Shown here piece by piece: positions 50,941-60,930 of a DNA stretch of 64,000 bases. Origin of the DNA: Chryseobacterium mulctrae. GTDB taxonomy: Bacteria > Bacteroidota > Bacteroidia > Flavobacteriales > Weeksellaceae. The notes below the pieces were generated by a model. The model saw only the letters and a list, made by a program, of their open reading frames with translations, made no database searches and was not told the DNA's origin. The stretch is taken from contig NZ_VAJL01000001.1 of NCBI RefSeq assembly GCF_006175945.1, positions 1,550,001 to 1,614,000 of the forward strand. The letters are read 5' to 3'. The translations under genes were made by a program, and so were the position numbers. Numbering within the stretch: position 1 is the stretch's first letter; every line of letters starts with the position of its first letter.

Positions 50941-52716
50941 ATGAGACGAATTTTACATTCATTTTTGCTAACTCTGATCACTATCAGTGCTTTAGCTCAA
51001 GTTCCTGCGGGATATTACAACAATGCAACCGGTACAGGTGCAGCTTTAAAAACTCAATTAAAAAATATTATTTCGAATGGACACCAAGACCATGGTTATA
51101 ATGGTCTTTGGACAGGTTACCAAACAACAGATAGGGATTACTACTATGAAAATGACGGTACTATTTTAGATATTTACTCTGAGAGACCCACTGTTGCAGA
51201 CCCTTATAATTTCACTTATCAAACAGGTCAATGCGGTGGAAATAATGGTGGTGAAGGATTTTGCTATAACAGGGAACACATTGTCCCTCAAAGTTTATTC
51301 AATGAGGCTTCACCAATGAAAAATGACATTCATTTCATCAGAGCAACTGATGCCAAAGTAAATGGAATGAGATCAAATTATCCTTTTGGAACAGTAGGAA
51401 CTGCTACATTTACTTCTTTAAACGGATCAAAACTAGGAAATTCAGTTTCAGCAGGATATGGCGGAACGGTTTTCGAACCTATTGATGAATTTAAAGGTGA
51501 TGTTGCAAGAATGATTTTTTACTTTGTAACAAGATATGAAACTCAATTATCAGGATTCAGCACAGGTAATATGTTAGGAGGATCTGCATACCCAGGTTTA
51601 CAAACTTGGGAACTTAACCAACTTTTAGCTTGGCACAATTTAGATCCAGTTTCTCCAGCAGAAATCGGAAGAAACAATGCTTCATATACTTATCAGGGAA
51701 ACAGAAACCCTTATATTGACAATCCTAATTATGTAAATTTAGTTTGGGGAACACAAACTGTAGATAATCAAGCTCCGACAACTCCAACTAATTTAGTTGC
51801 AAATAACCCAACTGCAAGTACCGTAGCTTTAAGCTGGACTGCATCTACAGATAATGTAGGAGTTACAGGATACGATGTTTATGCTAATAATGTTTTAAAA
51901 GCTACCGTTACGGGAACTTCAACAACTGTTCAGGCTTTAGCTTCTTCAACAACCTACAATTTCCATGTAATTGCTAAAGATGCAGCCGGAAATTCATCTC
52001 CTCAAAGTAATACTGCTACAGAAACTACACTTGCAGGAACCGGCGGTGGTGGAACTTGTGGAACAGAGGATTTCTCAAACATCCCGGCATCTGCTTCAAG
52101 CTACGCAACAAGAACATGGACAAACAATAATATTACCTGGACAGCAACTGATGCTAGAACAGACCAAACATTAAACGGAAAAGCAATAACGCTAAGAAAC
52201 GGAACATTAAGCAGCAGTACAATTGCAGGTGGAATTTCAAGTTTAACCGTGAAAACACAAGTTAAATTCGGCGATCCTTCAACTGCAAACGTATTGGTGA
52301 ATGATGTAGTGGTAGGAACAATTGCTTACAACACAACAGCAACTACAACTACAATAAACTTAATTAATATTCCTGGAGATGTTATCATAAAAATAACCAA
52401 CACTTCTACGAGCGGAGACAGATTTGCAATCGATGATTTAAGCTGGACTTGTGCAGCTTCTTTATCAACGGTTGAAAATTCAAAAGAAAAAGCATTCAGC
52501 ATTTATCCAAACCCGGTTAAAAATCACGAATTATTTGTAAAAGGTGAAAACCTGAACAAAGTTTTGAAAGCTGAAATCTATGATCTTTCAGGAAAACTGA
52601 TTAAGAATATTGCAAATCCTTTTAAAAATTCAAACAAAATCAATCTTCACGGATTAGCAAAAGGAGTGTACATCCTGAAAACAGACAACAACACTACAAA
52701 ATTCATTTTAGACTAA
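50941..52716 (+). CDS. Secreted endonuclease I with fibronectin III and type IX sorting domains
   Basis: From the ATG at 50941 the 591-residue protein has a signal peptide (MRRILHSFLLTLITISALAQ), an endonuclease I domain (about 20-275) with the motif CYNREHIVPQSLF and NDIHFIRATDAKVNGMRSNY, a fibronectin type III domain (about 285-370), and a C-terminal sorting domain (FSIYPNPVKNHELFVKG with KGVYILKT near the end). It is exported by type IX secretion and would degrade extracellular DNA, for nutrient or biofilm purposes. A longer start at 50920 lacks a signal at its front. Confidence 0.92.
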   Translation: MRRILHSFLLTLITISALAQVPAGYYNNATGTGAALKTQLKNIISNGHQDHGYNGLWTGYQTTDRDYYYENDGTILDIYSERPTVADPYNFTYQTGQCGGNNGGEGFCYNREHIVPQSLFNEASPMKNDIHFIRATDAKVNGMRSNYPFGTVGTATFTSLNGSKLGNSVSAGYGGTVFEPIDEFKGDVARMIFYFVTRYETQLSGFSTGNMLGGSAYPGLQTWELNQLLAWHNLDPVSPAEIGRNNASYTYQGNRNPYIDNPNYVNLVWGTQTVDNQAPTTPTNLVANNPTASTVALSWTASTDNVGVTGYDVYANNVLKATVTGTSTTVQALASSTTYNFHVIAKDAAGNSSPQSNTATETTLAGTGGGGTCGTEDFSNIPASASSYATRTWTNNNITWTATDARTDQTLNGKAITLRNGTLSSSTIAGGISSLTVKTQVKFGDPSTANVLVNDVVVGTIAYNTTATTTTINLINIPGDVIIKITNTSTSGDRFAIDDLSWTCAASLSTVENSKEKAFSIYPNPVKNHELFVKGENLNKVLKAEIYDLSGKLIKNIANPFKNSNKINLHGLAKGVYILKTDNNTTKFILD

Positions 52717-52741
52717 GACAACAAATATTTTCAATACGAAG

Positions 52742-52767
52742 GACCGGTTTTTATCGGTCTTTTTTTT
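52742..52767 (+). terminator. Terminator of the endonuclease gene
   Basis: GACCG (52742-52746) pairs with CGGTC (52755-52759), followed by a long T-tract that runs into the aroE promoter. Confidence 0.7.
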
Positions 52768-52775
52768 TATTTTTG
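52768..52775 (+). promoter_or_regulatory. -7 box of aroE, overlapping the terminator T-tract
   Basis: TATTTTTG fits TAnnTTTG and ends 4 bp before the aroE start, so the message should be leaderless. Confidence 0.5.
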
Positions 52776-52779
52776 ATGT

Positions 52780-53517
52780 ATGGATTCCAGCAACAAATTA
52801 GGACTGATCGGAAAAAACATCTCCTACTCTTTTTCAAAACAATATTTTGAAGATAAATTTAAAAAGAAAAAACTCAGCGATTTTTCATACGAAATTTTCG
52901 ATTTACAGGAAATCAATGAAATTGAAGAACTGCTTTTAAAGTCTAACCTTTTAGGATTTAATGTAACGATTCCCTACAAAGAGAAAGTGATAGATTATCT
53001 GGATGAATTGAGTGATGAAGCCCAAAAAATAGGCGCTGTAAACTGTGTTTTAATTGAAGACGGAAAGAAAACCGGCTACAATACAGACGCTTTTGGTTTT
53101 GAAAAAACATTGGTTGCACACAAAAAAACACATCACGAATCGGCTTTGGTTTTAGGAAATGGTGGTGCTGCAAAAGCAGTGCAATATATTTTAGACAAAC
53201 ATCAGATTCCATATCAGACAATTTCCAGAAAATCAGAAATTAATTTTGAAAATTTAGATTCAGAGACAGTTTCAAAAAATAAGCTCATTATTCAGTGTAC
53301 TCCGGTTGGAACTTTTCCGAATACAGAAGATTGCCTGAATTTTCCTTTTGAAGCTCTTACAAATCAACATTTGGTGATTGATCTGATTTACAATCCGGAA
53401 TACAGCAAATTTATTATAAATGCTTCCAAAAACGGAGCAAAAACCGTCAATGGATATTATATGCTGGAACAACAGGCAGAAAAAGCTTGGGAAATTTGGT
53501 CGTTTAAAAAAAAATAA
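52780..53517 (+). CDS. aroE: Shikimate dehydrogenase
   Basis: The 245-residue enzyme reduces 3-dehydroshikimate with NADPH in aromatic amino-acid synthesis. Substrate-binding and catalytic motifs are visible: KLGLIGKNISYSFS, NVTIPYKE with the catalytic lysine, GAVNCV, and GYNTDAFGF with its aspartate. The Rossmann motif is VLGNGGAAKAV and IQCTPVGTFP follows. The length is normal for flavobacteria. Confidence 0.95.
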   Translation: MDSSNKLGLIGKNISYSFSKQYFEDKFKKKKLSDFSYEIFDLQEINEIEELLLKSNLLGFNVTIPYKEKVIDYLDELSDEAQKIGAVNCVLIEDGKKTGYNTDAFGFEKTLVAHKKTHHESALVLGNGGAAKAVQYILDKHQIPYQTISRKSEINFENLDSETVSKNKLIIQCTPVGTFPNTEDCLNFPFEALTNQHLVIDLIYNPEYSKFIINASKNGAKTVNGYYMLEQQAEKAWEIWSFKKK

Positions 53518-53592
53518 CATAAATTAGTAACTTAATTGGCTTATATTAGCTCGCTTTAAGAAATTAACGCCATTATTCATAAAAGATTTGCT

Positions 53593-55392
53593 ATGACAAC
53601 AGAAAATAATCTTTCTGAAAACGAAGAACACAAAACGTCTACAGAACATCAGGAAACAGTCGAAAACATTCAGAATACTGAAGAAAACCATCACGAAGAA
53701 AATCATGATGGTTCTCACCACGATTCTATTGCCGATCTGTCTCTTGCTGATGCACTGAAAGAAATGGAAAAAATTATCAATTCTAATAATGCAGGTGAAC
53801 GATACAGAGAGTTTAATGCATTAAAGGAAAAAGCAAATCATACGATTCATGACGAAATCGAAGATAAAAAGCATGAATATACAGATGCAGGAAATGCAAT
53901 CGAAAATTTCAGCTACGAGCATCCTTCTCAATCTAAACTTTCAGGTCTGATTCATATTTTCAGAGAAAAACATGATAATTTTCAGAAAAATCAGGAAGAA
54001 GAGCAGAAAAAAAACTTAGATCAACGTCAAAGCATTATTGAAAGGCTTAAAAATCTTTACACTAATTCTGAACCTGGAGTCAATCTTTTCAAATCAATCA
54101 GAGAGATTAAAGAGGAATGGTCAAACGCTGGTCAGGTTGCAAAATCTGAATTTAAAATTTTAAATAACAATTATTTCCATCATTTGAATCAGTTTTATCA
54201 AATGTTGGATTTAAATAAAGAATTCCTTGAGCAGGAATACAGCCACAACTTAGAAAAAAGACAGCACATTATTGCAAGAGCAAAAGAGCTGGAAAACGAA
54301 CCGGTTGTACAAAAAGCTTTAAACGAACTTCAATATCTTCACAAGCTTTGGAAAGAAGAAGCAGAACCTGTTTCTGAAGAATTCCGTGAAAAAACCTGGG
54401 AAGAGTTCAAAGAAATTTCAAATAAAATTCATGAGAGAAAAACCGAGCTTTCTGCAGCTATTGAAACAGAGCAGAACGCAAATCTTGAGAAGAAAAACGA
54501 AATCATCGCTGAAATTAAGAAACTTTCTGAGCCAAAAGACAATCCTAATCACACGTATTGGCAAAACTCAATCAAGCGAGTTGAAGAACTGCGTTCTGAA
54601 TTTTTGAAAACAGGAAGTGTTCCGAGAAAATTGTCTAACAATAACTGGAATGATTTCAAAGCTACTTTAAGAGGTTTCAACACGACAAAAAACAATTACT
54701 ATAAATCTCTGAAAGGTTCTCAACAGCAGAATCTTGATGAGAAACTGAAGCTGATTCAGACTGCAAAAGACAATATGCTTTCTGAAGATTGGGATCTTGC
54801 AGTGGCTTTATTCAAAAAACTTCAGGAAGACTGGAAGAAAATCGGTCACGTTCCGAAAAGTATGACCAATAAAATCTGGGATGAATTCCGTGATGCATGT
54901 AATACATTCTTTAATAATTACAGAGAAAAAAGCAGCGCTTCTACCGATAACTGGAAAGAAAACTACAAGCTTAAAAAAGATATTCTTGAAGAGTTGAAGA
55001 CCATTTCAAACGACGAAGGAAGCATCGAAAAAATAGAAGCGATTAAAACATCTTGGAACAATATTGGAAAAGTTCCGAGAGATAAGATGGCAATCAACTC
55101 TGAGTTTAATAAAACTCTTAGAGAAAAGTTGAAGCTGAATAAGATTAATGAGCTTGAGCTGAAAGAAGAAGGTTTATCTGAAAACCAATTAACTGATAAA
55201 GCAAGAAAAATTAAGAGTCAAATCTCAGATCTTGAAGCTGAAATTGTTAAACTTGAAAATAACCTTTCATTCTTCAAAAATCCATCAAGAGAAAACCCTC
55301 TTTTACGAGATACTTACAATACGATTGATGACAAAAAAGCTCACCTTGAGACTTTAAAGCAGAATCTTCACAGTATCATCGCTGGAGAATAA
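53593..55392 (+). CDS. DUF349-repeat protein
   Basis: The 599-residue, highly helical protein starts with a disordered acidic segment (about 1-50) and contains at least five DUF349 repeats, each with WK/WN...G.VP...... such as LQEDWKKIGHVPKSMTNKIW and IKTSWNNIGKVPRDK. Coiled-coil sequence ends it (SDLEAEIVKLENNLSFF). DUF349 proteins are conserved in flavobacteria and the function is not established. It stands alone after aroE. Confidence 0.9.
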   Translation: MTTENNLSENEEHKTSTEHQETVENIQNTEENHHEENHDGSHHDSIADLSLADALKEMEKIINSNNAGERYREFNALKEKANHTIHDEIEDKKHEYTDAGNAIENFSYEHPSQSKLSGLIHIFREKHDNFQKNQEEEQKKNLDQRQSIIERLKNLYTNSEPGVNLFKSIREIKEEWSNAGQVAKSEFKILNNNYFHHLNQFYQMLDLNKEFLEQEYSHNLEKRQHIIARAKELENEPVVQKALNELQYLHKLWKEEAEPVSEEFREKTWEEFKEISNKIHERKTELSAAIETEQNANLEKKNEIIAEIKKLSEPKDNPNHTYWQNSIKRVEELRSEFLKTGSVPRKLSNNNWNDFKATLRGFNTTKNNYYKSLKGSQQQNLDEKLKLIQTAKDNMLSEDWDLAVALFKKLQEDWKKIGHVPKSMTNKIWDEFRDACNTFFNNYREKSSASTDNWKENYKLKKDILEELKTISNDEGSIEKIEAIKTSWNNIGKVPRDKMAINSEFNKTLREKLKLNKINELELKEEGLSENQLTDKARKIKSQISDLEAEIVKLENNLSFFKNPSRENPLLRDTYNTIDDKKAHLETLKQNLHSIIAGE

Positions 55393-55455
55393 ATTAAAAT
55401 TAAAGTAAAATCTATAGAGCGAAACAAAGAAATTTGTATTCGCTTTTTTTATCTT

Positions 55456-56481
55456 ATGCAAGACGAATTTTACATCAGAAGATGCATTGAGCTCGCTCAG
55501 AAAGCCATCGGAAACACTTATCCAAATCCATTGGTAGGAAGTGTGATTGTTCACAACGGTAAAATAATTGGTGAAGGGTATCATCATAAAGCCGGTGAAA
55601 ATCATGCGGAAATTAACGCTATCAATTCCGTTGAAGATAAAAGTCTGATTCCTGAATCTACGATTTATGTTTCTTTGGAACCTTGCGCCCATTTCGGAAA
55701 AACTCCGCCTTGTGCTCTGAAAATTGTTGAACTTGGCTTTAAAAAAGTTGTTATCGGAGCAATGGATTCCCACGATAAAGTCAACGGAAAAGGAAAGAAA
55801 ATCATTCAGGATGCAGTAATTGCAGTTGTTTCCGGAGTTTTGGAAAAAGAATGCATTGAGATAAATAAAAGATTTTTTACCTATCACGAAAAGAGAAGAC
55901 CTTTTATTATCTTGAAATGGGCAGAATCTGGCGACCGTTTTATGGATAAAGATTTCAAGCCTACCCAAATCAGCAACTCACTGACCAAACAATTTGTACA
56001 TCAGCTAAGAAACAACGAGCATTCTATTCTGATTGGCACAATGACGGCTTTGAGAGACAACCCAAGTCTTACTACAAGAGAAATTGTAGGCAGAAACCCG
56101 ATCAGGATTTTGATTGATATTGATTTAAAAGTTCCAACCGATTTTAATATTTACAGCAATGAAGCAGAAACTTTGGTTTTCAATTCTGTAAAAGAAGGTG
56201 AAGAAGGAAATATAAAATTCATCAAAACTTCAAGAGAAAGTTTCATTGAAAATATGTTGAAAAAATTACACGAACTTCAGATACAATCCATCATTGTGGA
56301 GGGCGGAAGTTTGGTTCTTCAACAGTTTATTGATGCAGGTTTATGGGATGAGACAATTGTTATTAAAAATAAAAATTTAGTATTAGAAAACGGAACGAAA
56401 GCTCCAAGATTTAGCGAAACTCCGATCGATACTCAGGATTTCCGAGATAATGTTATTGAATTTTATAAAAATTCTCACTAA
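55456..56481 (+). CDS. ribD: Bifunctional riboflavin deaminase-reductase
   Basis: The 341-residue protein joins an N-terminal zinc deaminase with HAEINAI and PCAHFGKTPPC (the zinc-binding His and Cys residues) to a C-terminal NADPH reductase with SLTKQFVHQLRNNEHSILIG and IVEGGSLVLQQFIDAGLWD. It carries out the second and third steps of riboflavin synthesis. The following gene starts 12 bp downstream. Confidence 0.96.
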   Translation: MQDEFYIRRCIELAQKAIGNTYPNPLVGSVIVHNGKIIGEGYHHKAGENHAEINAINSVEDKSLIPESTIYVSLEPCAHFGKTPPCALKIVELGFKKVVIGAMDSHDKVNGKGKKIIQDAVIAVVSGVLEKECIEINKRFFTYHEKRRPFIILKWAESGDRFMDKDFKPTQISNSLTKQFVHQLRNNEHSILIGTMTALRDNPSLTTREIVGRNPIRILIDIDLKVPTDFNIYSNEAETLVFNSVKEGEEGNIKFIKTSRESFIENMLKKLHELQIQSIIVEGGSLVLQQFIDAGLWDETIVIKNKNLVLENGTKAPRFSETPIDTQDFRDNVIEFYKNSH

Positions 56482-56492
56482 GAAGCCGACCA

Positions 56493-57098
56493 ATGCTGCA
56501 CGAATACAAAACCATAGAAAAACCTGTAGAAAACACTTTGCTTAAAGAAAAAGGAAGCAAATTTATCGGTTTTGCTTTTCCGGTTAATAATGAAGCTGAA
56601 CTTAAAAATGCTTTAGAGAAAATAAGAACAGAGCATCCGAAAGCTACGCATCATTGCTATGCTTTCAGAATAGGTTTAAATGGTGAGAATTATCGCGCAA
56701 ATGACGATGGAGAACCATCCGGAAGCGCAGGCTTACCAATTTACAATCAACTCTTAGCCAACGAAATAACCAATGTTTTAGTGATAAGCGTCCGTTATTA
56801 TGGAGGAACAAAACTAGGCGTTTCAGGTTTGGTAAAAGCTTATAAAGAATCGGCTAAAATTACTTTAGAAGAAGCCCAAATCATTACAAAAGAACTGGAA
56901 ACTGAAATAGAAATTCAGTTTCAGTTTAATCAGCAGAATCTTATTTTCACTTTGCTCTCAAAATTTGATGCTAAAGTCTTGAATTTTGACGCCAATGAAA
57001 ACTGTATTTTGACCGCTTCATTAAAAACGGCGCAAAAAGAAAACATCTCAGAAAAATTATCTGAGATGCAATATATTTCTTTTGAATTTAAAGATTAG
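56493..57098 (+). CDS. YigZ/IMPACT-family protein
   Basis: The 201-residue protein has the UPF0029 signature HHCYAFRIGL, NDDGEPSGSAGLPIYNQLLA and RYYGGTKLGVSGLVKAY, followed by a C-terminal alpha/beta domain. Related proteins interact with translation factors; the bacterial role is uncertain. It is convergent with the following minus-strand gene and separated from it by 1 bp. Confidence 0.9.
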   Translation: MLHEYKTIEKPVENTLLKEKGSKFIGFAFPVNNEAELKNALEKIRTEHPKATHHCYAFRIGLNGENYRANDDGEPSGSAGLPIYNQLLANEITNVLVISVRYYGGTKLGVSGLVKAYKESAKITLEEAQIITKELETEIEIQFQFNQQNLIFTLLSKFDAKVLNFDANENCILTASLKTAQKENISEKLSEMQYISFEFKD

Positions 57099-57099
57099 A

Positions 57100-57789
57100 T
57101 TAATCTCTTCGACCCCCCATTAAAAGAGAAGCAAAGTATATCAACTGTGCTAAAGATCCTAAAGCTGCCACCAAATAAGTTCGCGCGGCCCAGGTAAGAC
57201 TGTCTTTAACACCTACAAATTCTTCTGCAGTCACTGTTCCTGTATCTTTCAGCCATTTCATAGCTCTGTTACTTGCGTCATACTCTACAGGAAGTGTTAC
57301 AAATGCAAATAATGTAGTAAGAGCAAACATAATTACTCCGATTAACAGAACTAATTTATTGCCACTCATTGCCATAACAACGATCCCTCCCATCAATACA
57401 AATTGCATTAAGTTTGAACTTATGTTCACAACAGGAACCAATTTTGATCTCAATTGTAACATTGAATATCCTACAGCATGTTGTACAGCATGACCACATT
57501 CGTGAGCTGCAACAGCCGCCGCAGCTGCGTTTCTTTGCATATAAACTCCTTCTGAAAGATTCACCGTTTTATCCGCCGGATTATAATGATCCGTCAATTG
57601 CCCAGGAACTGAAATTACCTGAACATCATGAATATTGTTGTCTCTCAACATTTTTTCGGCAACTTCTTTACCCGACATTCCGTTTCTGAGATGTACGTTT
57701 GAATAATATTCGAATTTAGATTTTAATCTTGAGGAAACAAACCAGCTAATCAGCATCGCAAGTCCTATGATAAGATAATAACCTGTCAT
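57100..57789 (-). CDS. YugP-type zinc metallopeptidase, membrane-bound
   Basis: The 229-residue protein has membrane segments near the N terminus and in the C-terminal half, and the zinc motif AVAAHECGHAVQHAV (HEXXH) near residue 93. Preceding it is HYNPADKTVNLSEGVY, typical of the YugP family. It is probably involved in membrane-protein turnover. It lies on the opposite strand to the surrounding genes. Confidence 0.93.
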   Translation of the reverse strand: MTGYYLIIGLAMLISWFVSSRLKSKFEYYSNVHLRNGMSGKEVAEKMLRDNNIHDVQVISVPGQLTDHYNPADKTVNLSEGVYMQRNAAAAAVAAHECGHAVQHAVGYSMLQLRSKLVPVVNISSNLMQFVLMGGIVVMAMSGNKLVLLIGVIMFALTTLFAFVTLPVEYDASNRAMKWLKDTGTVTAEEFVGVKDSLTWAARTYLVAALGSLAQLIYFASLLMGGRRD

Positions 57790-57863
57790 TTTATTTAAAT
57801 TTAGTATATAATAATTCTTATAATTGATGTAAAAATTGTGCCAAAGTTTTAGGTTTTATTAAT

Positions 57864-57871
57864 TATATTTG
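57864..57871 (+). promoter_or_regulatory. -7 box before the GNAT gene
   Basis: TATATTTG fits TAnnTTTG, 22 bp before the start at 57894. Confidence 0.5.
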
Positions 57872-57893
57872 TGGTTCTATTTACCCGAAAACT

Positions 57894-59018
57894 ATGTCAA
57901 AAGTTTCCATTCTTGAAGTAAAAACTCCTGAAGATTTAAAGCAATTTGTAAAATTCCCAATGAATTTATACAAAAACAATCCCTATTATGTTCCTTCATT
58001 TATAAAAGACGAAATTAATGTATGGAATCCTCAGGAAAACCCTGCCTTGCAATATTCTGAAGCAAAGCAGTTTTTAGCATGGATAGACAATAAAATAGTG
58101 GGAAGAATTGCCGTAATCATCAATCATAAAGAAGAAAAAGAACTGGGTATAAAAAAAGTCCGTTTCGGATGGATTGATTTTATTGATGACACAGAAGTTT
58201 CAAAAGCATTGATTGACACCGCTATAAATTACGCTAAAGAACATCAGATCGACAACATTGAAGGACCAATGGGTTTTACCAATCTCGACAAAGCAGGAAT
58301 GCTGACTTTCGGATTTGAGAAAATCGCTACGATGATTGGAATTTACAATCATGAGTATTATCCGAAACATATTGAAAATCTCGGTCTTGTAAAAGAAAAA
58401 GAATGGGTAGAATTTGAAATGAATTTTCCCAAAGTACTTCCTCCAAAAGTAGAAAAATTCAGCTCACTGATTGCGGAAAAATATAACTTAAGAGTTTTAG
58501 ACTTTCAAAGCAAAGAAGAGATTTTACCTTACGTAAAACCTATGTTTAAGCTACTTGACGAAACTTACAAACATCTTTCGACCTATACTCCTATTTCTGA
58601 AGAGCAAATTAAAACATACAAAGAGAAATTCTTCCCTATGATTGCCAAAAACTACGTAATCTGCGTAGTTGATGAGCATGATGAGTTGGTTTCTTTTGCC
58701 GTTACGATGCCTTCTTATTCTAAAGCTTTACAAAAATCTAAAGGAAAACTTTTTCCTTTCGGTTGGTGGCATTTTTTACAGGCTCAAAAGAAAAACGACC
58801 GCGCTAATTTTTACTTGATTGGAATTCATCCCGAATACCAAAGACGTGGTGTAACTGCTATTATTTTCAAAGAAATTTTCGTACGTTTCAACAATATGGG
58901 AATCGATTTCGCAGAAACCAATCCTGAGTTGGAAGAAAACAAAAGCGTGCAGGTTCTTTGGCAGGATTACAATCCGGTAAATCATAAAAGAAGAAGAACA
59001 TATTCTTTAAAATTCTAA
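57894..59018 (+). CDS. GNAT-family N-acetyltransferase-like protein
   Basis: The 374-residue protein has an N-terminal segment (FPMNLYKNNPYYVPSFIKDE), a central GNAT-like fold with ARFNMGID-type features, and a C-terminal acetyl-CoA loop YLIGIHPEYQRRGVTAIIF. The ending ETNPELEENKSVQVLWQDYN is conserved in this family of about 370 to 390 residues. The substrate is unknown. A small membrane-protein gene follows 1 bp after its stop. Confidence 0.85.
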   Translation: MSKVSILEVKTPEDLKQFVKFPMNLYKNNPYYVPSFIKDEINVWNPQENPALQYSEAKQFLAWIDNKIVGRIAVIINHKEEKELGIKKVRFGWIDFIDDTEVSKALIDTAINYAKEHQIDNIEGPMGFTNLDKAGMLTFGFEKIATMIGIYNHEYYPKHIENLGLVKEKEWVEFEMNFPKVLPPKVEKFSSLIAEKYNLRVLDFQSKEEILPYVKPMFKLLDETYKHLSTYTPISEEQIKTYKEKFFPMIAKNYVICVVDEHDELVSFAVTMPSYSKALQKSKGKLFPFGWWHFLQAQKKNDRANFYLIGIHPEYQRRGVTAIIFKEIFVRFNNMGIDFAETNPELEENKSVQVLWQDYNPVNHKRRRTYSLKF

Positions 59019-59019
59019 T

Positions 59020-59196
59020 ATGAAGCCACATCTTTTTATTTTCGGTTTTTTGATTGCAGGTTTTGCTGCTTATAATTTGTTTTTTGCATTACCCGATGAC
59101 AAAATGAATACGCTTGTAAATATCGTTTATGCAAGTGTACTTTTTGGTTATATTTCATTTATGGCATTTACTGTACTTAGAAAACTGAAGAAATAG
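59020..59196 (+). CDS. Small two-segment membrane protein
   Basis: The 58-residue product has two hydrophobic segments (HLFIFGFLIAGFAAYNLFFA and VNIVYASVLFGYISFMAF) and a basic end (RKLKK). It starts 1 bp after the GNAT gene's stop, so it is probably co-transcribed with it. It shows positive-inside ends and a normal start, but no family is recognised. Confidence 0.6.
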   Translation: MKPHLFIFGFLIAGFAAYNLFFALPDDKMNTLVNIVYASVLFGYISFMAFTVLRKLKK

Positions 59197-59285
59197 CACT
59201 ATTTTTATTGATTCTAAATTATCGGTTTTCTCTATTTTCATCAGACTTTTAAGTTGATTAATTTCATGCTTTATTGTTTATTGCC

Positions 59286-59293
59286 TAAATTTG
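59286..59293 (+). promoter_or_regulatory. -7 box of the nuo operon
   Basis: TAAATTTG matches TAnnTTTG, 23 bp before the nuoA start. Confidence 0.55.
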
Positions 59294-59316
59294 CAACTTG
59301 AGATAATAATGTAAAA

Positions 59317-59688
59317 ATGAATTTACCTGAAAGTTATATTCCGATCCTTATACAAGCCGGTGTTGCCATAGGTTTTGTAGCCGTTTCTTTGCTTGGAGCT
59401 CATTTTCTGGGTCCAAAGCAGAAAAAAGGAAATTCTGTAAAAAACCAAAGCTGGGAATGTGGTGTACCTGTTGAAGGAAACGCAAGAACTCCATTCTCAA
59501 TTAAGTATTTCTTAACTGCGGTATTGTTTGTATTATTCGATATCGAAATCGTATTTTTTTATCCGTACGCTGTAAACTTCAGAGAATTTGGTCTTGAAGG
59601 ATTCTTTGCAGTTCTTACATTTGTTGCTATTTTCTTCCTTGCATTTTTTTATGTCTGGAAACGTGGCGCATTAGACTGGGATAAATAA
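59317..59688 (+). CDS. nuoA: NADH-quinone oxidoreductase subunit A
   Basis: The 123-residue membrane subunit of complex I has three membrane segments (about 8-28, 62-84 and 92-114) and the motif YECGVP, seen here as WECGVPVEGNAR with IKYFLTAVLFVLFDIEIVFF. It begins the complex I gene order nuoA-B-C-D-E-F. The spacer to nuoB (59689-59796) is AT-rich with the heptad-type repeats seen elsewhere in the cluster. Confidence 0.96.
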   Translation: MNLPESYIPILIQAGVAIGFVAVSLLGAHFLGPKQKKGNSVKNQSWECGVPVEGNARTPFSIKYFLTAVLFVLFDIEIVFFYPYAVNFREFGLEGFFAVLTFVAIFFLAFFYVWKRGALDWDK

Positions 59689-59796
59689 CGATAATTATAA
59701 ATTTTAAATTACAAATTTTAGATATGAGATTTTTAATTAAAGTTAACATTAACAATAATTTAGAATCTAAAATTTAAAATCTAAAATCTACTAAAA

Positions 59797-60357
59797 ATGT
59801 CAGATCAAAAACCAATTATAAGAACAGATGCACCAGCTCCGGAAGGATTTGAAGGAGAAGGGTTTTTCGCAACCAAATTGAGCAGTGTAATAGGGATGGC
59901 TAGAAAGTTTTCACTTTGGCCCTTACCTTTTGCTACTTCTTGTTGCGGTATCGAGTTCATGGCTACTCTAAACCCAACGTATGACGCATCAAGATTTGGT
60001 ATGGAAAGAAACTCTTTCTCGCCAAGACAAGCAGATATGTTGATGGTTTGCGGAACTATTTCTAAAAAGTTAGGTCCCGTTTTGAAAGAAGTTTATACTC
60101 AAATGGCAGAACCGAAATGGGTAGTTGCTGTTGGAGCTTGTGCTTCAAGTGGAGGTATTTTTGATACGTATTCAGTTTTACAGGGAATTGATAAAATTAT
60201 TCCGGTAGACGTTTACGTTCCTGGTTGTCCTCCAAGACCAGAACAGATTATTGAAGGTGTAATGCAGGTGCAGGCTTTAGCAGAAAGCGAAAGCATCAGA
60301 AGAAGAGATATGCCGGAATACCAAGCATTGCTTGATTCTTATAATATTAGCAATTAA
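59797..60357 (+). CDS. nuoB: NADH-quinone oxidoreductase subunit B
   Basis: The 186-residue subunit binds the terminal 4Fe-4S cluster N2, with cysteines in FATSCCGIEF, VGACASSGG and YVPGCPPRPE. The electron is passed from here to quinone. It lies 11 bp before nuoC. Confidence 0.97.
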   Translation: MSDQKPIIRTDAPAPEGFEGEGFFATKLSSVIGMARKFSLWPLPFATSCCGIEFMATLNPTYDASRFGMERNSFSPRQADMLMVCGTISKKLGPVLKEVYTQMAEPKWVVAVGACASSGGIFDTYSVLQGIDKIIPVDVYVPGCPPRPEQIIEGVMQVQALAESESIRRRDMPEYQALLDSYNISN

Positions 60358-60368
60358 TTGATACGGAA

Positions 60369-60863
60369 ATGACGAACGAATTTGTATTAGAAGCGATAAC
60401 GAGAGAGTTTCCGGAATCTGTAATTTCCAGCTCAGAGCCTTATGGAATGCTGACTGTAGAAATTAAAAAAGAGGATATCAAAAAAATAATTCATTATCTT
60501 AAAGATTCATCATTGGAAATTAATTTCCTTACTGATGTTTGTGGAATCCATTACCCAGAATTTCCAGATAAAGAAATCGGAGTTGTTTATCACTTGCATA
60601 ATATGATGACGAATTTCAGAATCCGTATAAAGGCTTTTATGTCAAGAGAGAATATTGAAGTAGATTCTTTAACAGAGCTTTATGCAGGAGCCAACTGGAT
60701 GGAAAGAGAAACTTTTGATTTTTATGGAATTAAATTTAAAGGACATCCGGATTTAAGACCTATCCTGAATATGGAAGACCTTGGTTATCATCCAATGCTG
60801 AAAGAATACCGTCTTGAAGATGGTACAAGAACAGATAAGAACGACACCATGTTTGGTAGATAA
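60369..60863 (+). CDS. nuoC: NADH-quinone oxidoreductase subunit C
   Basis: The 164-residue 30-kDa-type subunit contains FLTDVCGIHYPEFPDKE and the signature GANWMERETFDFYGIKFKGH with HPDLRPIL. It is not fused to NuoD, unlike in enterobacteria. It sits in the peripheral arm of complex I. Confidence 0.95.
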   Translation: MTNEFVLEAITREFPESVISSSEPYGMLTVEIKKEDIKKIIHYLKDSSLEINFLTDVCGIHYPEFPDKEIGVVYHLHNMMTNFRIRIKAFMSRENIEVDSLTELYAGANWMERETFDFYGIKFKGHPDLRPILNMEDLGYHPMLKEYRLEDGTRTDKNDTMFGR

Positions 60864-60930
60864 AAATATAAATGATTAATGATGATTGATTAATAATCGA
60901 TTATCGCCTATCAATTATCAATTATATATT